Shown piece after piece: positions 8,429 to 16,793 of a stretch of 64,000 nt of DNA. Under the pieces are notes generated by a model. The model was not told the DNA's origin. It searched no databases and saw nothing but the letters and a program-made list of their open reading frames with translations. The translations under genes and the position numbers were made by a program. Positions within the stretch are counted from its first letter, which is position 1. Each line of letters opens with the position of its first letter. Source of the DNA: JAPPLB01 sp965206655 (GTDB lineage Bacteria > Acidobacteriota > Terriglobia > Bryobacterales > UBA6623); assembly GCA_965206655.1 (NCBI GenBank), contig CBDBKC010000035.1, positions 310,001 through 374,000 on the forward strand, read 5' to 3'.

Positions 8429-9744
8429 GGGGCCGCCTCCCGATCCAAGGGATAGAAGGCGAAACGACTCGCGTGAAAGCGACCGCTCTTGCGCGTTGTT
8501 CCAGGGAATCTCTCGTACTCCAAGACAAGGCCGATCAGACCTTCTTCAGGGGCCGTGACGTCGAAAGACACTGATTGCGTGTCGGGGGTCGACGGTAGGG
8601 ACTCGCTCCTTGCCAGCTCGCGCCCGTTCTCTCGGGGCCCGGCGTAGGCGGTCCACCGCACGCCCGTGTTGCGGGCCAACTCTCGTGTGGAGTAACGAAA
8701 ATCGAAGCGGTAAATGACGCCGGGTTGGACCGGCACAAGTTGCTGCAAAAGAGCGCTCGATTGACCTTGCATTCCCGTAAAGTGGAAGACGAGACCGTTC
8801 CGGTCATCCCCGAGCGCTCCAAGCTCCGGGCGTATGTCTTCCGACGGGAAGAGTCCCCAGTCGAACCCCTGGCCGCTCGGAGGTTGTCGCAGGTCGGCGT
8901 TTGTCAGGACCACGCCGGCTTCGAGCGATAGTGGTTCATGGGGTACGATGCCGGTGCTTGCTAAGCGATTCCAGATATCGAGAGCATCGGAGACACGTCC
9001 CTGCCGCTGCCAAGCAGCGAGGAGCCTAAGCGCGGAAACCCGGTCGGCCGGGATGAGATTGTCCTTGACTCGATCCCAGACCCTCGAGGCCGCCTCAATA
9101 CGACGCGAGCCCAACAAGTAGGAAAGATAGCGACGATTCAAGTCCGGGCGGTCCGCAATCGCGTTCTCGAGGATGACGGCGTGGTCGTCAGAAGCTCGCC
9201 AGCAAAGTTCGACGCCGGGGTAGAAGGCCCGCGGCGAGAAAGCAATCGTTTTGCGAATCCAATGCCAGAACTCCTCAACTCGTCCTTGCCGCAAATAGAA
9301 GTTGGCGAGACTCCAGCGAGCCTCAAATCCGTGATCCACCTCGAAAGCCTTCTTGAAGTGCTGCTCGGCGAGTTGGGGGTCGCCTTGCCGTTCCGTCTGA
9401 AGCCCGAAAGCAATCCACGCCTCCGGATTGTAGGGCCCTAGATCCACTCCCCGCCGTATTGCCTGCATCGCTCTATGCGGATCATCGCCAAGGTCTTTGA
9501 GGGCCTGTCCGAGACGGATCCAGCCCTCGCCGTTGGAGGGAGTAAGTTGCACCGCGAGCTCAAGGTTCTCCAGCTTAGGATCCGCGATCCAGCGTTCTGC
9601 CAGAGTGCGACGCATTGAACCTTGGATGCAGAACCCGCACACCACGGCGACGACAGCCATCGCAACGAAATCGTGGGGACGGTTACGCATCCGCCGGCTG
9701 GGGCTGGCGGGCTTCGGGCGAGCAGGGCGAACAATTGAAGACAT
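8425..9744 (-). CDS. Membrane-anchored TPR protein of the polysaccharide locus
   Basis: 439 residues. A basic N-terminus is followed by one membrane helix (FVAMAVVAVVCGFCIQG, about residues 27-43). Tetratricopeptide-like repeats occupy roughly residues 58-260 (GEGWIRLGQALKDLGDDPHRA, PEAWIAFGLQTERQGDPQLAEQHF, ARWSLANFYLRQGRVEEF). The C-terminal 150 residues look like a beta-sandwich, perhaps carbohydrate-binding. Proteins of this layout commonly accompany O-antigen ligase-like proteins in acidobacterial and other exopolysaccharide clusters. The function is inferred to be a scaffold for glycan polymerisation or export. The gene is coupled to the split polymerase gene downstream. Confidence 0.72.
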   Translation of the reverse strand: MSSIVRPARPKPASPSRRMRNRPHDFVAMAVVAVVCGFCIQGSMRRTLAERWIADPKLENLELAVQLTPSNGEGWIRLGQALKDLGDDPHRAMQAIRRGVDLGPYNPEAWIAFGLQTERQGDPQLAEQHFKKAFEVDHGFEARWSLANFYLRQGRVEEFWHWIRKTIAFSPRAFYPGVELCWRASDDHAVILENAIADRPDLNRRYLSYLLGSRRIEAASRVWDRVKDNLIPADRVSALRLLAAWQRQGRVSDALDIWNRLASTGIVPHEPLSLEAGVVLTNADLRQPPSGQGFDWGLFPSEDIRPELGALGDDRNGLVFHFTGMQGQSSALLQQLVPVQPGVIYRFDFRYSTRELARNTGVRWTAYAGPRENGRELARSESLPSTPDTQSVSFDVTAPEEGLIGLVLEYERFPGTTRKSGRFHASRFAFYPLDREAAP

Positions 9745-9864
9745 GAAACGGACGGATGGTGCTTAACTCACACCTTACGGCGGCTTGGAATCATTCGTCC
9801 CCGGTCGCCGGTCGCCGATTGTGAGCGGAGCCGCGGTGTCGGCCCCCGGCCCGACGGCAGTTGC

Positions 9865-11110
9865 CTAACTATCCTCGCTATCACGCCCGTAACCGTAGTG
9901 CGTGTAGTAGTAGTTGTGAGCGGACTGCGTGTCACTACGCACGTGATTCAGCACGAGGCCCATGACATTGGCACGAGCCCGCCGCACGTGGCGAAACGCG
10001 GCCGATACCATTTCACGGGACGTGTCCCCGGCCCGCGCCACGATTACTACGCCATCAACCAACGTCGAAAGAATCATGCTGTCGGAGGATGCGAGCAGTG
10101 GCGCCGAGTCAACGATGACGTAGTCATAGTCTTCTCGTAATTGATCGATGACCCGGCCCATCCGCGTTGTCAGCAACTCGGTTGGCTGAGCGGTGCTCGG
10201 ACCGCGGGGAATGACGAATAGCGATGGGACATCCTCAATCTGCTGGGCCACTTCCCCCAGCTTGGCACGGCCCTCCAGCACGCACGACAACCCGGTCTGG
10301 TTTGGCAATGAAAACGTGGTGTGAACAGTCGGGCGCCGCAAATCGGCGTCGACCAAGAGAACCCGCTCTCCCGGATGCTGCTGGGCGATCGAAGTCGCCA
10401 ACCCCATCGACACGGTGCTCTTTCCTTCGGAAGGAACGGCGCTTGTGACAAGCAGAACTTCCCAGGCCGCGCCCGGAGAGGATAGCATCAGGCTCGTCCT
10501 GAGCATGGAAAAACCTTCGATGAGACCGTACGCCTCCTGCGGCCGCTGGGCCGGCAAAACCGAATCGGAAGCCGACGGGAGCAGGTAAGCCTGTGGCTTT
10601 CTGCCGCTCGCGAGCTGAGGTAAATTCGCCAATACCGGAACGTGCAACCATTGCTCGACCTGGGCCGTATCACGAACCGTCCGGTCCATGTAGTCCGCCG
10701 ACACGGCCGCTCCCATCCCCAGTAGTGTCGATACCAGAAAGGCCGTCAACAGGTACCTAGGTACGTTCGGATAAACCGCTACCACTGGCAACTGAGCCGC
10801 CTCCGCGATCCGAACCGTGTTGCTGTCGATTGAGTTATGCAGCCCGACTTCGTTCACAGTCGTCAGCAGTTGTTCGTATAGGGCCATCGTTGCGTCCGCT
10901 TCTCGCCGCAAAGTTCCATACTCGACGGCTAACTCCGACATGCGGTCAGCCTGGCCTTGCTTCTCCAGGTAGTTTTCCCGAATAGCCGCTTCTCGTTGGG
11001 TCACTTCACGGAACTCGGCCGCCGCCCGTTCGAGTACCTGTTTTCGGGCCCGTTCCAGCAATCCGTCTGATTGCTGAATCCGTGCTTCGAGTCGTTTGTA
11101 ATTGGGATGA
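9865..11110 (-). pseudogene. wzc: C-terminal part of Wzc-type chain-length regulator / BY-kinase, cut by an IS1595 element
   Basis: Starts in host sequence at NYKRLEARIQQ inside the periplasmic coiled coil, then has the second membrane helix (YLLTAFLVSTLLGMGAAV) and the cytoplasmic bacterial tyrosine kinase. Walker A is SAVPSEGKSTV, Walker A' is VLLVDADLRRP and Walker B is YVIVDSAPLL. The C-terminus is a tyrosine cluster (NYYYTHYGYG) for autophosphorylation. Removing the IS and one 8-bp repeat joins it in frame to 12,147-13,083, giving about 724 residues, the usual Wzc length. The first residues of the apparent ORF (MDTPPHP) arise from the IS end. Confidence 0.9.
11103..11110. repeat. 8-bp target duplication of the IS1595-family element, left copy
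   Basis: TGGGATGA immediately precedes the element and is repeated at 12,147-12,154. Eight bases is the typical duplication of the IS1595 family. Confidence 0.9.
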
Positions 11111-12146
11111 GGTGGGGTATCCACTTGACTCAGGTGACCCCAACATCTTGTGTTTGGGGTTCAGAACGGCTCGGCGTCCCAGTGGGCGATGATCGAGCGA
11201 TACGGCGTCGGCTCCACAGCGACCGCTTGCTGAACCAGCCTGTAGAACAGCTTGCCCCGGCTACGTGAGCTGCGCCGGTTGAACCGGAAGACGAATTCGT
11301 CCAGATAGTAGTCCAAATGCTCGTGGCTGACCGCCCCTTGATGCGTACCCAGCAACCAGCGCTTGAGCAGCGAGATCGCTTTGTGCACCAGCGGAAGCAA
11401 TTCCGACGCCTGCTCGCGGCGACCCTTGAGGAAGACGATGTGGTGCCGATAGCCCTTCTTCTCGAGTGGCTCGTAGCCCAGCCAGCCATCGGTGCGAACC
11501 ACGCTGCCTGGCTCGATCGACTCCTCCACGAAGGGCATCAAGCTGGCCGCCGAGGCGTTGCGCAGGCGCTGCATACGGATCCGCCCCAGCCCGCTGCCTC
11601 TCTCCTCCGCGCGGCTACTGCAATCAATCCTTTACGCTCGATCTGGCGGCCGCGAACGCCCTCCTCCTCCGCGCCCCAGTAGGTCTCATCCACCTCGACG
11701 ACGCCCGTCAAACGCTCGCGCCCCGGCCGCACCATCGCCCGCCGCAGCTTGTGCATCCAAGCCCAGGCGGTTTGGTAGCTGCCCAGTCCCAGAACGCGTT
11801 GCAAACCCAAGGCGCTGACTCCGTTCTTCTGCGAGACGACGTGCCACATTGCTCGGAACCAAAGCCGCAACGGCTTGCGTGTGTCCTGAAAGATCGTACC
11901 GGCCGTGACGGACGTTTGGCGACCGCAGGCAGCACATTCGAACCATACTTTGCGCACCGGCCAAGCTCGCTCAAGCCCACAGTTGGGGCAACGGAACCCG
12001 TCCCGCCAGCGCAGCGCGACCAGATAGTCCGCGACAGGCCTCTTCGGTGGCGAAGCGCGCCTCGAACTCGAGCAGATCGCGCGGGTAATCCTCCACGAGG
12101 CCGCATACTACATCTTGGGGTCACCTGAGTCAAGTGGATACCCCAC
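11111..12146 (-). mobile_element. IS1595-family insertion sequence in wzc
   Basis: 1,036 bp bounded by near-perfect inverted repeats of about 32 bp (left: GGTGGGGTATCCACTTGACT and onward; right: the same minus the first base) and by an 8-bp direct repeat of host DNA. It carries one transposase gene in the minus orientation, but that gene contains two frameshifts. The element is therefore probably immobile unless a copy elsewhere supplies enzyme. Confidence 0.92.
11161..12096 (-). pseudogene. IS1595-family transposase, frameshifted twice
   Basis: Likely GTG start at 12,096 (VEDYPRDLLEFEARFATEEA). The frame breaks near 12,030; the next segment has the zinc-ribbon cysteines (CPNC...CAACGRQTSVTAG) and the first catalytic stretch VEVDETYWG. 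It breaks again near 11,595-11,605 and continues as NASAASLMPFVEESIEPG, VVRTDGWLGYEP and the C-terminal HEHLDYYLDEFVFRFNRR. All family blocks are present and in order, so the coding potential is complete apart from two indels. Confidence 0.85.
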
Positions 12147-12154
12147 TGGGATGA
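12147..12154. repeat. 8-bp target duplication of the IS1595-family element, right copy
   Basis: TGGGATGA directly follows the element's right end and matches 11,103-11,110. One copy restores the wzc codons for N-H-P-N. Confidence 0.9.
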
Positions 12155-13083
12155 TTCGGTCCGTACCGCATGCTGAGTTGGGCCAGGTCCAACTCCAGCG
12201 CCTCGCGGCGCTGGATCAGCGAAGCTATGGGCGACCCCTCCGTCGAAATCAGCAGGTCCTGCAGTTCCCCAGCTTCAATCGTTCGGTAGGTCATCTCCTT
12301 GCGCATGCGCTCCGCGCTGGTCGCAATCAACTCTTCCTGGAGGCGCTGCAACTCATCGTGGACCAGATCGCCGCGATCCGCCGATCTCGAAATACCGTGC
12401 CGCACCTCATACGCAAGCAGTTTCTGCTCGGCTTCCTCCGAGCGCGCTCTCAGATCCTCGAGCTGCAGGTCGAGCCACGACTGCAACTCCTGCGACGACT
12501 CGTGCCTCGAACGGTAGCCTTGCTGAATGAACGCCTTTGCCACGCTGTTAGCGACATCCCGGCACAGTTCCGGGCTTGGGGAGCGGTACTCGATCCCGAC
12601 TAGATAGGTGCCGGGCACCATCTCCGCTGACAGGCCCGGCAGGCTCGATGGTTCCACCGGTGGTCCTTCACCTGGGTAACCAAATAAAGGACTGCGACCC
12701 AGCCCTAGATCCCGGACGACCGCCTCGATAAGTTCGGGGCTGTTGATCAGGCGAAGCTGGGTCTCGATGACCTTGCTCTCCGAGCGTATGTTATACGAGA
12801 TCATCTCGCCACCAAGCCGGGTCATGCGGTTCAAACTCTCCAACTCCAGCAGAGCCGTCGCCTGGTATTCAGGGGTGATCTGGAACGAGTACAGCAGCGT
12901 CCCGGCCACGACCGCGAACACGAAACCTACGATCTTCCAGGCTTGGCGCCGCAGAACGCGGATATAGTGCCATACGATCGCCGTGGCATTTTCGTCGCCG
13001 ACTTCTTCGCCGGGATAGACGAACTCTGCCAAGTGGCGCTCGTCGCCCGCCGCACCCGCGTCGCGATAGTCCCTCAACGCCAT
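12147..13083 (-). pseudogene. wzc: N-terminal part of Wzc-type chain-length regulator
   Basis: Start taken at the ATG at 13,083 (MALRDYRDAGAAG), which overlaps the end of the export gene by 10 bases; an in-frame ATG at 13,104 is an alternative. The Wzz domain is clear: first membrane helix IVGFVFAVVAGTLLYSFQI, then the periplasmic ITPEYQATALLELESLNR and a long coiled coil (about residues 180-290) with the typical ELCRDVANSVAKAFIQQ. The coding sequence is interrupted after LSMRYGPNHP and continues at 9865-11,110. It controls glycan chain length with Wza. Confidence 0.9.
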
Positions 13084-14150
13084 AGGAAACTCATCCCCTG
13101 CCACACGATCTGGAAGGCCGCGGCATCCGCCATCCGGTAGAGAATCTCCTTGCCCCGACTTGAAGGAAAGTAGACAACGTCGCCCGCCTGCACTCTCACA
13201 TCGAACACCTCGAACCGGAGAATCTTCTTTACGTTGATCTCGATCCTCTCACGATCATTCGGCGAAGTCGTATTCGTGCGCAGGATGATTGCTTTGTTGT
13301 TGGACTCTTTTTGCAGTCCTCCGACCATAGCCAGAAGTTTGAGAAACTCCATCCCTTCCGGCTCGACAACATCGACAGCCCCGGGCTTGCCGATCGCGCC
13401 CATCAGGAAGGCCTGCTCCGCCGGCACGACACGTACCGTTTCACCGCCGTACAGAGGGACCGCCTGCGCCCCGTTCAGGCCGTCACGGAACTCTTCGGTT
13501 GGGATGCGTAGGGTTTCTTCGTTCCCGCCTGACTTTGCCGGCCTGGTGATCAGAATCTCGCGACTTGGTGAACTCAGCCCGCCGGCCTGGGCAATCGCAT
13601 CCAGTAATGTGGTCGGGCCGACAGCGGGGAAGACCACCGGCTGACGGACCGAACCCGTCACGTGCACCGGGTTGCCGTGGGCCTCTCGTATGTCGATGGA
13701 GACAATCGGGTCCACTAAAAGACCCTCGTCCACCAGCGCCTTCGCCACCGCCGCCTCGGCCTGTAGGTAGGTGAGACCTCGCAGCTCGACCGATTCCCTG
13801 CACAGCGGCAAACGCACAGTTCCCGACGGTGACACTCTCAAGGTGCGCCGGAACTCTGGTGCTTCGTAAACCTCGACCGCGACCAGGTCGTTGGCTCCGA
13901 TCCGGTACTCCGGATACGGCGCCATGAATACTGATCTGGACTCCCCTAACCCCTGAGCGAAGCCGCCGCCCGCCGGAGGCAAGTTCCCCGGCCTCACGGG
14001 CCCTGGCCGGCTGGCGGGAACACCGGGCGCCGACGGCGCGCTCGTAGAAGTACTTGTTTGGGCGCCAAGAGTGAAAAGGAAACTGCCTGCCAGAACCGCG
14101 GGTACAACGAGGCGCAACAGCAAAACAGGGTGTGCCCTTGTGGTTTTCAT
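13074..14150 (-). CDS. wza: Polysaccharide export outer-membrane protein (Wza type)
   Basis: 358 residues from the ATG at 14,150 (MKTTRAHPVLLLRL), chosen because it opens a signal peptide ending near FLFTLGAQ; the frame is open upstream to 14,255. A proline/serine linker is followed by the Poly_export domain (YRIGANDLVAVEVYEAPEF, VSPSGTVRLPL) and two SLBB-type domains (VHVTGSVRQPVVFPA and AFLMGAIGKPGAVDV). No lipobox cysteine is obvious, unlike classical Wza. It forms the outer-membrane channel partnered by the Wzc protein encoded next. First gene of the locus, with a divergent cobalt transporter upstream. Confidence 0.87.
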   Translation of the reverse strand: MKTTRAHPVLLLRLVVPAVLAGSFLFTLGAQTSTSTSAPSAPGVPASRPGPVRPGNLPPAGGGFAQGLGESRSVFMAPYPEYRIGANDLVAVEVYEAPEFRRTLRVSPSGTVRLPLCRESVELRGLTYLQAEAAVAKALVDEGLLVDPIVSIDIREAHGNPVHVTGSVRQPVVFPAVGPTTLLDAIAQAGGLSSPSREILITRPAKSGGNEETLRIPTEEFRDGLNGAQAVPLYGGETVRVVPAEQAFLMGAIGKPGAVDVVEPEGMEFLKLLAMVGGLQKESNNKAIILRTNTTSPNDRERIEINVKKILRFEVFDVRVQAGDVVYFPSSRGKEILYRMADAAAFQIVWQGMSFLWR

Positions 14151-14355
14151 GGAATGAGCTGAGCCATCAGCCTTCCTCGGGTCCGCACTCATACCGTCAC
14201 AGCCCCGAAAACTCTCTAATGTAAATAGTCTAGACCAATATTGTCTGTCCGTCACTAGGTCTGAAAGTGGGCCTGGTCTTAGAGTTGCCGCTCTTCCCGG
14301 CGTCGTGGTCCCATTCGATCCTACCGACAGGTTCAGACGGAAGGCCCCGGCAGTG

Positions 14356-14376
14356 GCACGAATCTGACATTCGTGC
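14356..14376. promoter_or_regulatory. Perfect hairpin/palindrome upstream of cbiM
   Basis: GCACGAAT-CTGAC-ATTCGTGC is an 8-bp perfect inverted repeat ending 21 bases before the cbiM start. It could be an operator for a metal-responsive regulator or a leader hairpin occluding the ribosome site. No T run follows, so a terminator is unlikely. I do not recognise a known Ni/Co regulator consensus in it. Confidence 0.45.
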
Positions 14377-14397
14377 TAACTTGTAGCGGTTTCGCTG

Positions 14398-15030
14398 ATG
14401 CATATACCCGACGGCTTCTTATCCACACCGGTCTGGGCGGTACTCGACGTGGCCGCAGTCCCCACTGTGGGTTACTTCGTTCGCCGGACACAGCAGCACT
14501 TCGATGACTCCAAGATCCCCCTGCTCGGCGTCCTCGGCGCCTTCGTTTTTGCCGCCCAAATGATCAATTTCCCTGTCGTGGCCGGTACCTCGGGGCATCT
14601 GATCGGTGGCGCGCTTCTGGCGTTTACCCTAGGTCCCAGCGCGGCCACCGTCGTGATGACCGCGATCCTCTTCGTGCAGGCCCTGGTCTTTCAGGATGGC
14701 GGGTTGCTGGCGCTCGGCGCGAACGTTATCAATATGGCCGTTCTCGGTGTTTGGATCGGATACGCGCCGATGAAACTTTTCGGCTCTGGAAGTCGCCGCG
14801 CGCGCAGCATAGCCGCCTTCGCGGGCGGATGGTTATCCCTGATGGCCGCCGCTACATTCGCCGCCGTTCAGTTGAGCCTCTCGGCCGTCGCGCCGGCCGC
14901 GCCGTTGTTTGCATCGATGTTGAGCATTCATTCCCTGACCGGCGTCGCGGAAGGGCTGATCACGGCCGGCGTTCTCGGGACCATCGAACGCCTGACTCCG
15001 ACTCTTGCCTTACCCAGGGAAGCTGCATGA
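14398..15030 (+). CDS. cbiM: Cobalt/nickel ECF transporter substrate-binding membrane component CbiM/NikM
   Basis: 210 residues beginning MHIPDGFLS, the invariant metal-binding N-terminus of CbiM/NikM in which the amino group and His2 coordinate Co or Ni. About six membrane helices follow, with FVFAAQMINFPVVAGTSGHLIGGALLA containing the second conserved histidine (SGH). Full length. It forms an ECF-type importer with the three following genes. Its stop overlaps the next start (ATGA). Cobalt versus nickel cannot be decided from the sequence. Confidence 0.93.
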   Translation: MHIPDGFLSTPVWAVLDVAAVPTVGYFVRRTQQHFDDSKIPLLGVLGAFVFAAQMINFPVVAGTSGHLIGGALLAFTLGPSAATVVMTAILFVQALVFQDGGLLALGANVINMAVLGVWIGYAPMKLFGSGSRRARSIAAFAGGWLSLMAAATFAAVQLSLSAVAPAAPLFASMLSIHSLTGVAEGLITAGVLGTIERLTPTLALPREAA

Positions 15031-15314
15031 AGCGCATCATTTTGGTGCTGGCCGGGTTGACCCTCGCACTCGTGCTGCTAGGGGTGCTCGTTGCTTCGTC
15101 TTGGCCCGACGGACTCGAGTCCGTCGCCGAATCGCTCGGTTTCGCGGAGCGAGCATCGGAAAACGCAGCATGGAGTCCGTTAGCTGACTATGAATTTCGT
15201 CCTATCCAGTCGTCCTGGCCGGCCCAAGTTACCGCCGGCCTGATCGGCTCGGCTCTGATGTGTGGCTTCGGCCTTCTCTTCGGCCGCTTTCTCCGTCGCG
15301 GTCGCGGGAACTGA
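15027..15314 (+). CDS. PDGLE-domain small membrane component of the Co/Ni transporter (CbiN-like)
   Basis: 95 residues. One N-terminal helix (IILVLAGLTLALVLLGVLVAS), the PDGLE signature in SSWPDGLESVAESLGFAE, and a second helix near the C-terminus (VTAGLIGSALMCGFGLLFG). It starts within the cbiM stop codon (ATGA). CbiN/NikN-type proteins sit between the M and Q subunits and are needed for metal loading in several systems. Confidence 0.9.
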   Translation: MKRIILVLAGLTLALVLLGVLVASSWPDGLESVAESLGFAERASENAAWSPLADYEFRPIQSSWPAQVTAGLIGSALMCGFGLLFGRFLRRGRGN

Positions 15315-15315
15315 G

Positions 15316-16041
15316 GTGCAGTCGCTCGCATTCGAACGCTGGAGCGCCGGAGATAGCCGCCTCCACAAGCTCGATCCGCGCGTCAAGCTGCTCGCGGTAT
15401 TTGTGGTCCTGCTTCTGCTCGCTTGGACGGATCGCGATTCAGCTTCGGCCTTCGGGGGCTATTTTCTTCTTCTCACGAGTTTTCTGTGGGCGGCCGGAAT
15501 ACCCCTTGTCGGCAGCCTGTTAAGAACATTCATCGTCTTGCCGTTCGTTGCCGGTGTCGTGATCCTTAACCTTTGGGGCGGAGACCCTTCCCGCGCCATC
15601 ATCACGCTCGCTCGCAGTATGCTCTCGGCTTACGCCGCCATAGCTCTTCTCTCGACGACGCCTTTTCCCGCCTTGATGCGGGGATTGGAACGTCTTCACG
15701 TCCCGCCATTCCTCGTCATGGTGCTGCACTTCGTTTATCGCTACCTGTTCCTGCTGACCAATCAGGCTCAAGACATGCTGCGCGCCCGTCGCTGTCGCGC
15801 GCCCAAACCCCGCCGCCGAACCCGCTTCTGGACCGCATCGGCCGGCGCCGTCGCGATCCTCTTTGCCCGCGGCTACGATCGTGCCGAACGGATCCACCAC
15901 GCCATGTTGGCACGCGGATTCCAGTCCCATTTCCCGGCGATGCACGCGTATCAGACGCGGTCGGCCGACTGGTGGTGGCTGACGGGAGTTCTTGTGCTGG
16001 CGGGCCTCATCCAGATGGCGGCGCGGACTTGGCCGGTCTGA
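15316..16041 (+). CDS. cbiQ: ECF transporter T component CbiQ
   Basis: About 241 residues from a GTG at 15,316, one base after the previous stop; an upstream in-frame ATG at 15,262 would overlap the PDGLE gene by 53 bases. The family opening is HKLDPRVKLLAVFVVLLLLAW. The coupling helices carry the ARG motifs (DMLRARRCR and ARGYDRAERIHHAMLARGF) that contact the ATPase. Five to six membrane helices are visible. Confidence 0.9.
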   Translation: MQSLAFERWSAGDSRLHKLDPRVKLLAVFVVLLLLAWTDRDSASAFGGYFLLLTSFLWAAGIPLVGSLLRTFIVLPFVAGVVILNLWGGDPSRAIITLARSMLSAYAAIALLSTTPFPALMRGLERLHVPPFLVMVLHFVYRYLFLLTNQAQDMLRARRCRAPKPRRRTRFWTASAGAVAILFARGYDRAERIHHAMLARGFQSHFPAMHAYQTRSADWWWLTGVLVLAGLIQMAARTWPV

Positions 16042-16062
16042 TACTGTTCACGGCACGAAGCG

Positions 16063-16785
16063 ATGGAACCTCTGATTCGAGTTCGTAATCTGCGCTACGG
16101 CTACCCTGATGGTACGCCCGCTCTCAGAGGTGTGGACTTCGAGTTGTGGCCCGGCGAAACGATCGCTGTCCTCGGCGCCAACGGATCCGGTAAGACCACC
16201 TTCCTTCTTCACCTACTCGGTCTGCTCGGCGGCAAGAGCGAAGGTGATGTCGTTGTTTGCGGCATGGCGGTCCGAAAAGAAAACTTCACCAAGATCCGTC
16301 AGATGATCGGCATGCTGTTTCAGGATTCCGACGATCAGCTCTTCATGCCGACGGTCGAAGAAGATGTCGCCTTCGGGCCGCTCAATATGGGGCTTCCGTC
16401 AGACGAAGTCGCGCGCCGCGTCCAACAGTCCTTGCGGCAGGTCGGCATGGAACACGTCGCCGGCCGTCCGCCCTATCACCTCAGCGCCGGCGAGAAGCGC
16501 CGCGTCGCTCTGGCCGGCGTTCTGGCCATGAGTCCGGAGATGATCCTTCTCGATGAGCCGTCGACCTTTCTCGATCCGCCGTCGCGGTCTTCCTTGGTCG
16601 AAATCCTGCAAAGCTTGCCGCAAGCGCAGTGCCTAGTGACGCATGATCTGACCCTCGCGCGTCAGTTGGCCACACGGGCCGTTTACTTTGAAAAAGGGGA
16701 AATCACTTTACAAGGCAGCGTAGAGGAAGTCATCATGCGAGCGGGCTGGGAGACCCCGGCCGGCGGCCCCGACACACATCCGTGA
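16063..16785 (+). CDS. cbiO: ECF transporter ATPase CbiO
   Basis: 240 residues with a complete ABC ATPase: Walker A GANGSGKTT (about residue 38), Q-loop GMLFQDSDDQLF, signature LSAGEKRRVALAG, Walker B MILLDEPSTFLD and switch histidine in CLVTHDLTLA. The DSDDQLF stretch is characteristic of CbiO/EcfA. Last gene of the cbiM-cbiQ series. Confidence 0.95.
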   Translation: MEPLIRVRNLRYGYPDGTPALRGVDFELWPGETIAVLGANGSGKTTFLLHLLGLLGGKSEGDVVVCGMAVRKENFTKIRQMIGMLFQDSDDQLFMPTVEEDVAFGPLNMGLPSDEVARRVQQSLRQVGMEHVAGRPPYHLSAGEKRRVALAGVLAMSPEMILLDEPSTFLDPPSRSSLVEILQSLPQAQCLVTHDLTLARQLATRAVYFEKGEITLQGSVEEVIMRAGWETPAGGPDTHP

Positions 16786-16793
16786 TTCACCAC

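Noticed and set aside
14256..14397. Possible cobalamin or NiCo riboswitch before cbiM
   Set aside because: The conserved boxes of these riboswitches are absent; only a simple hairpin is present.
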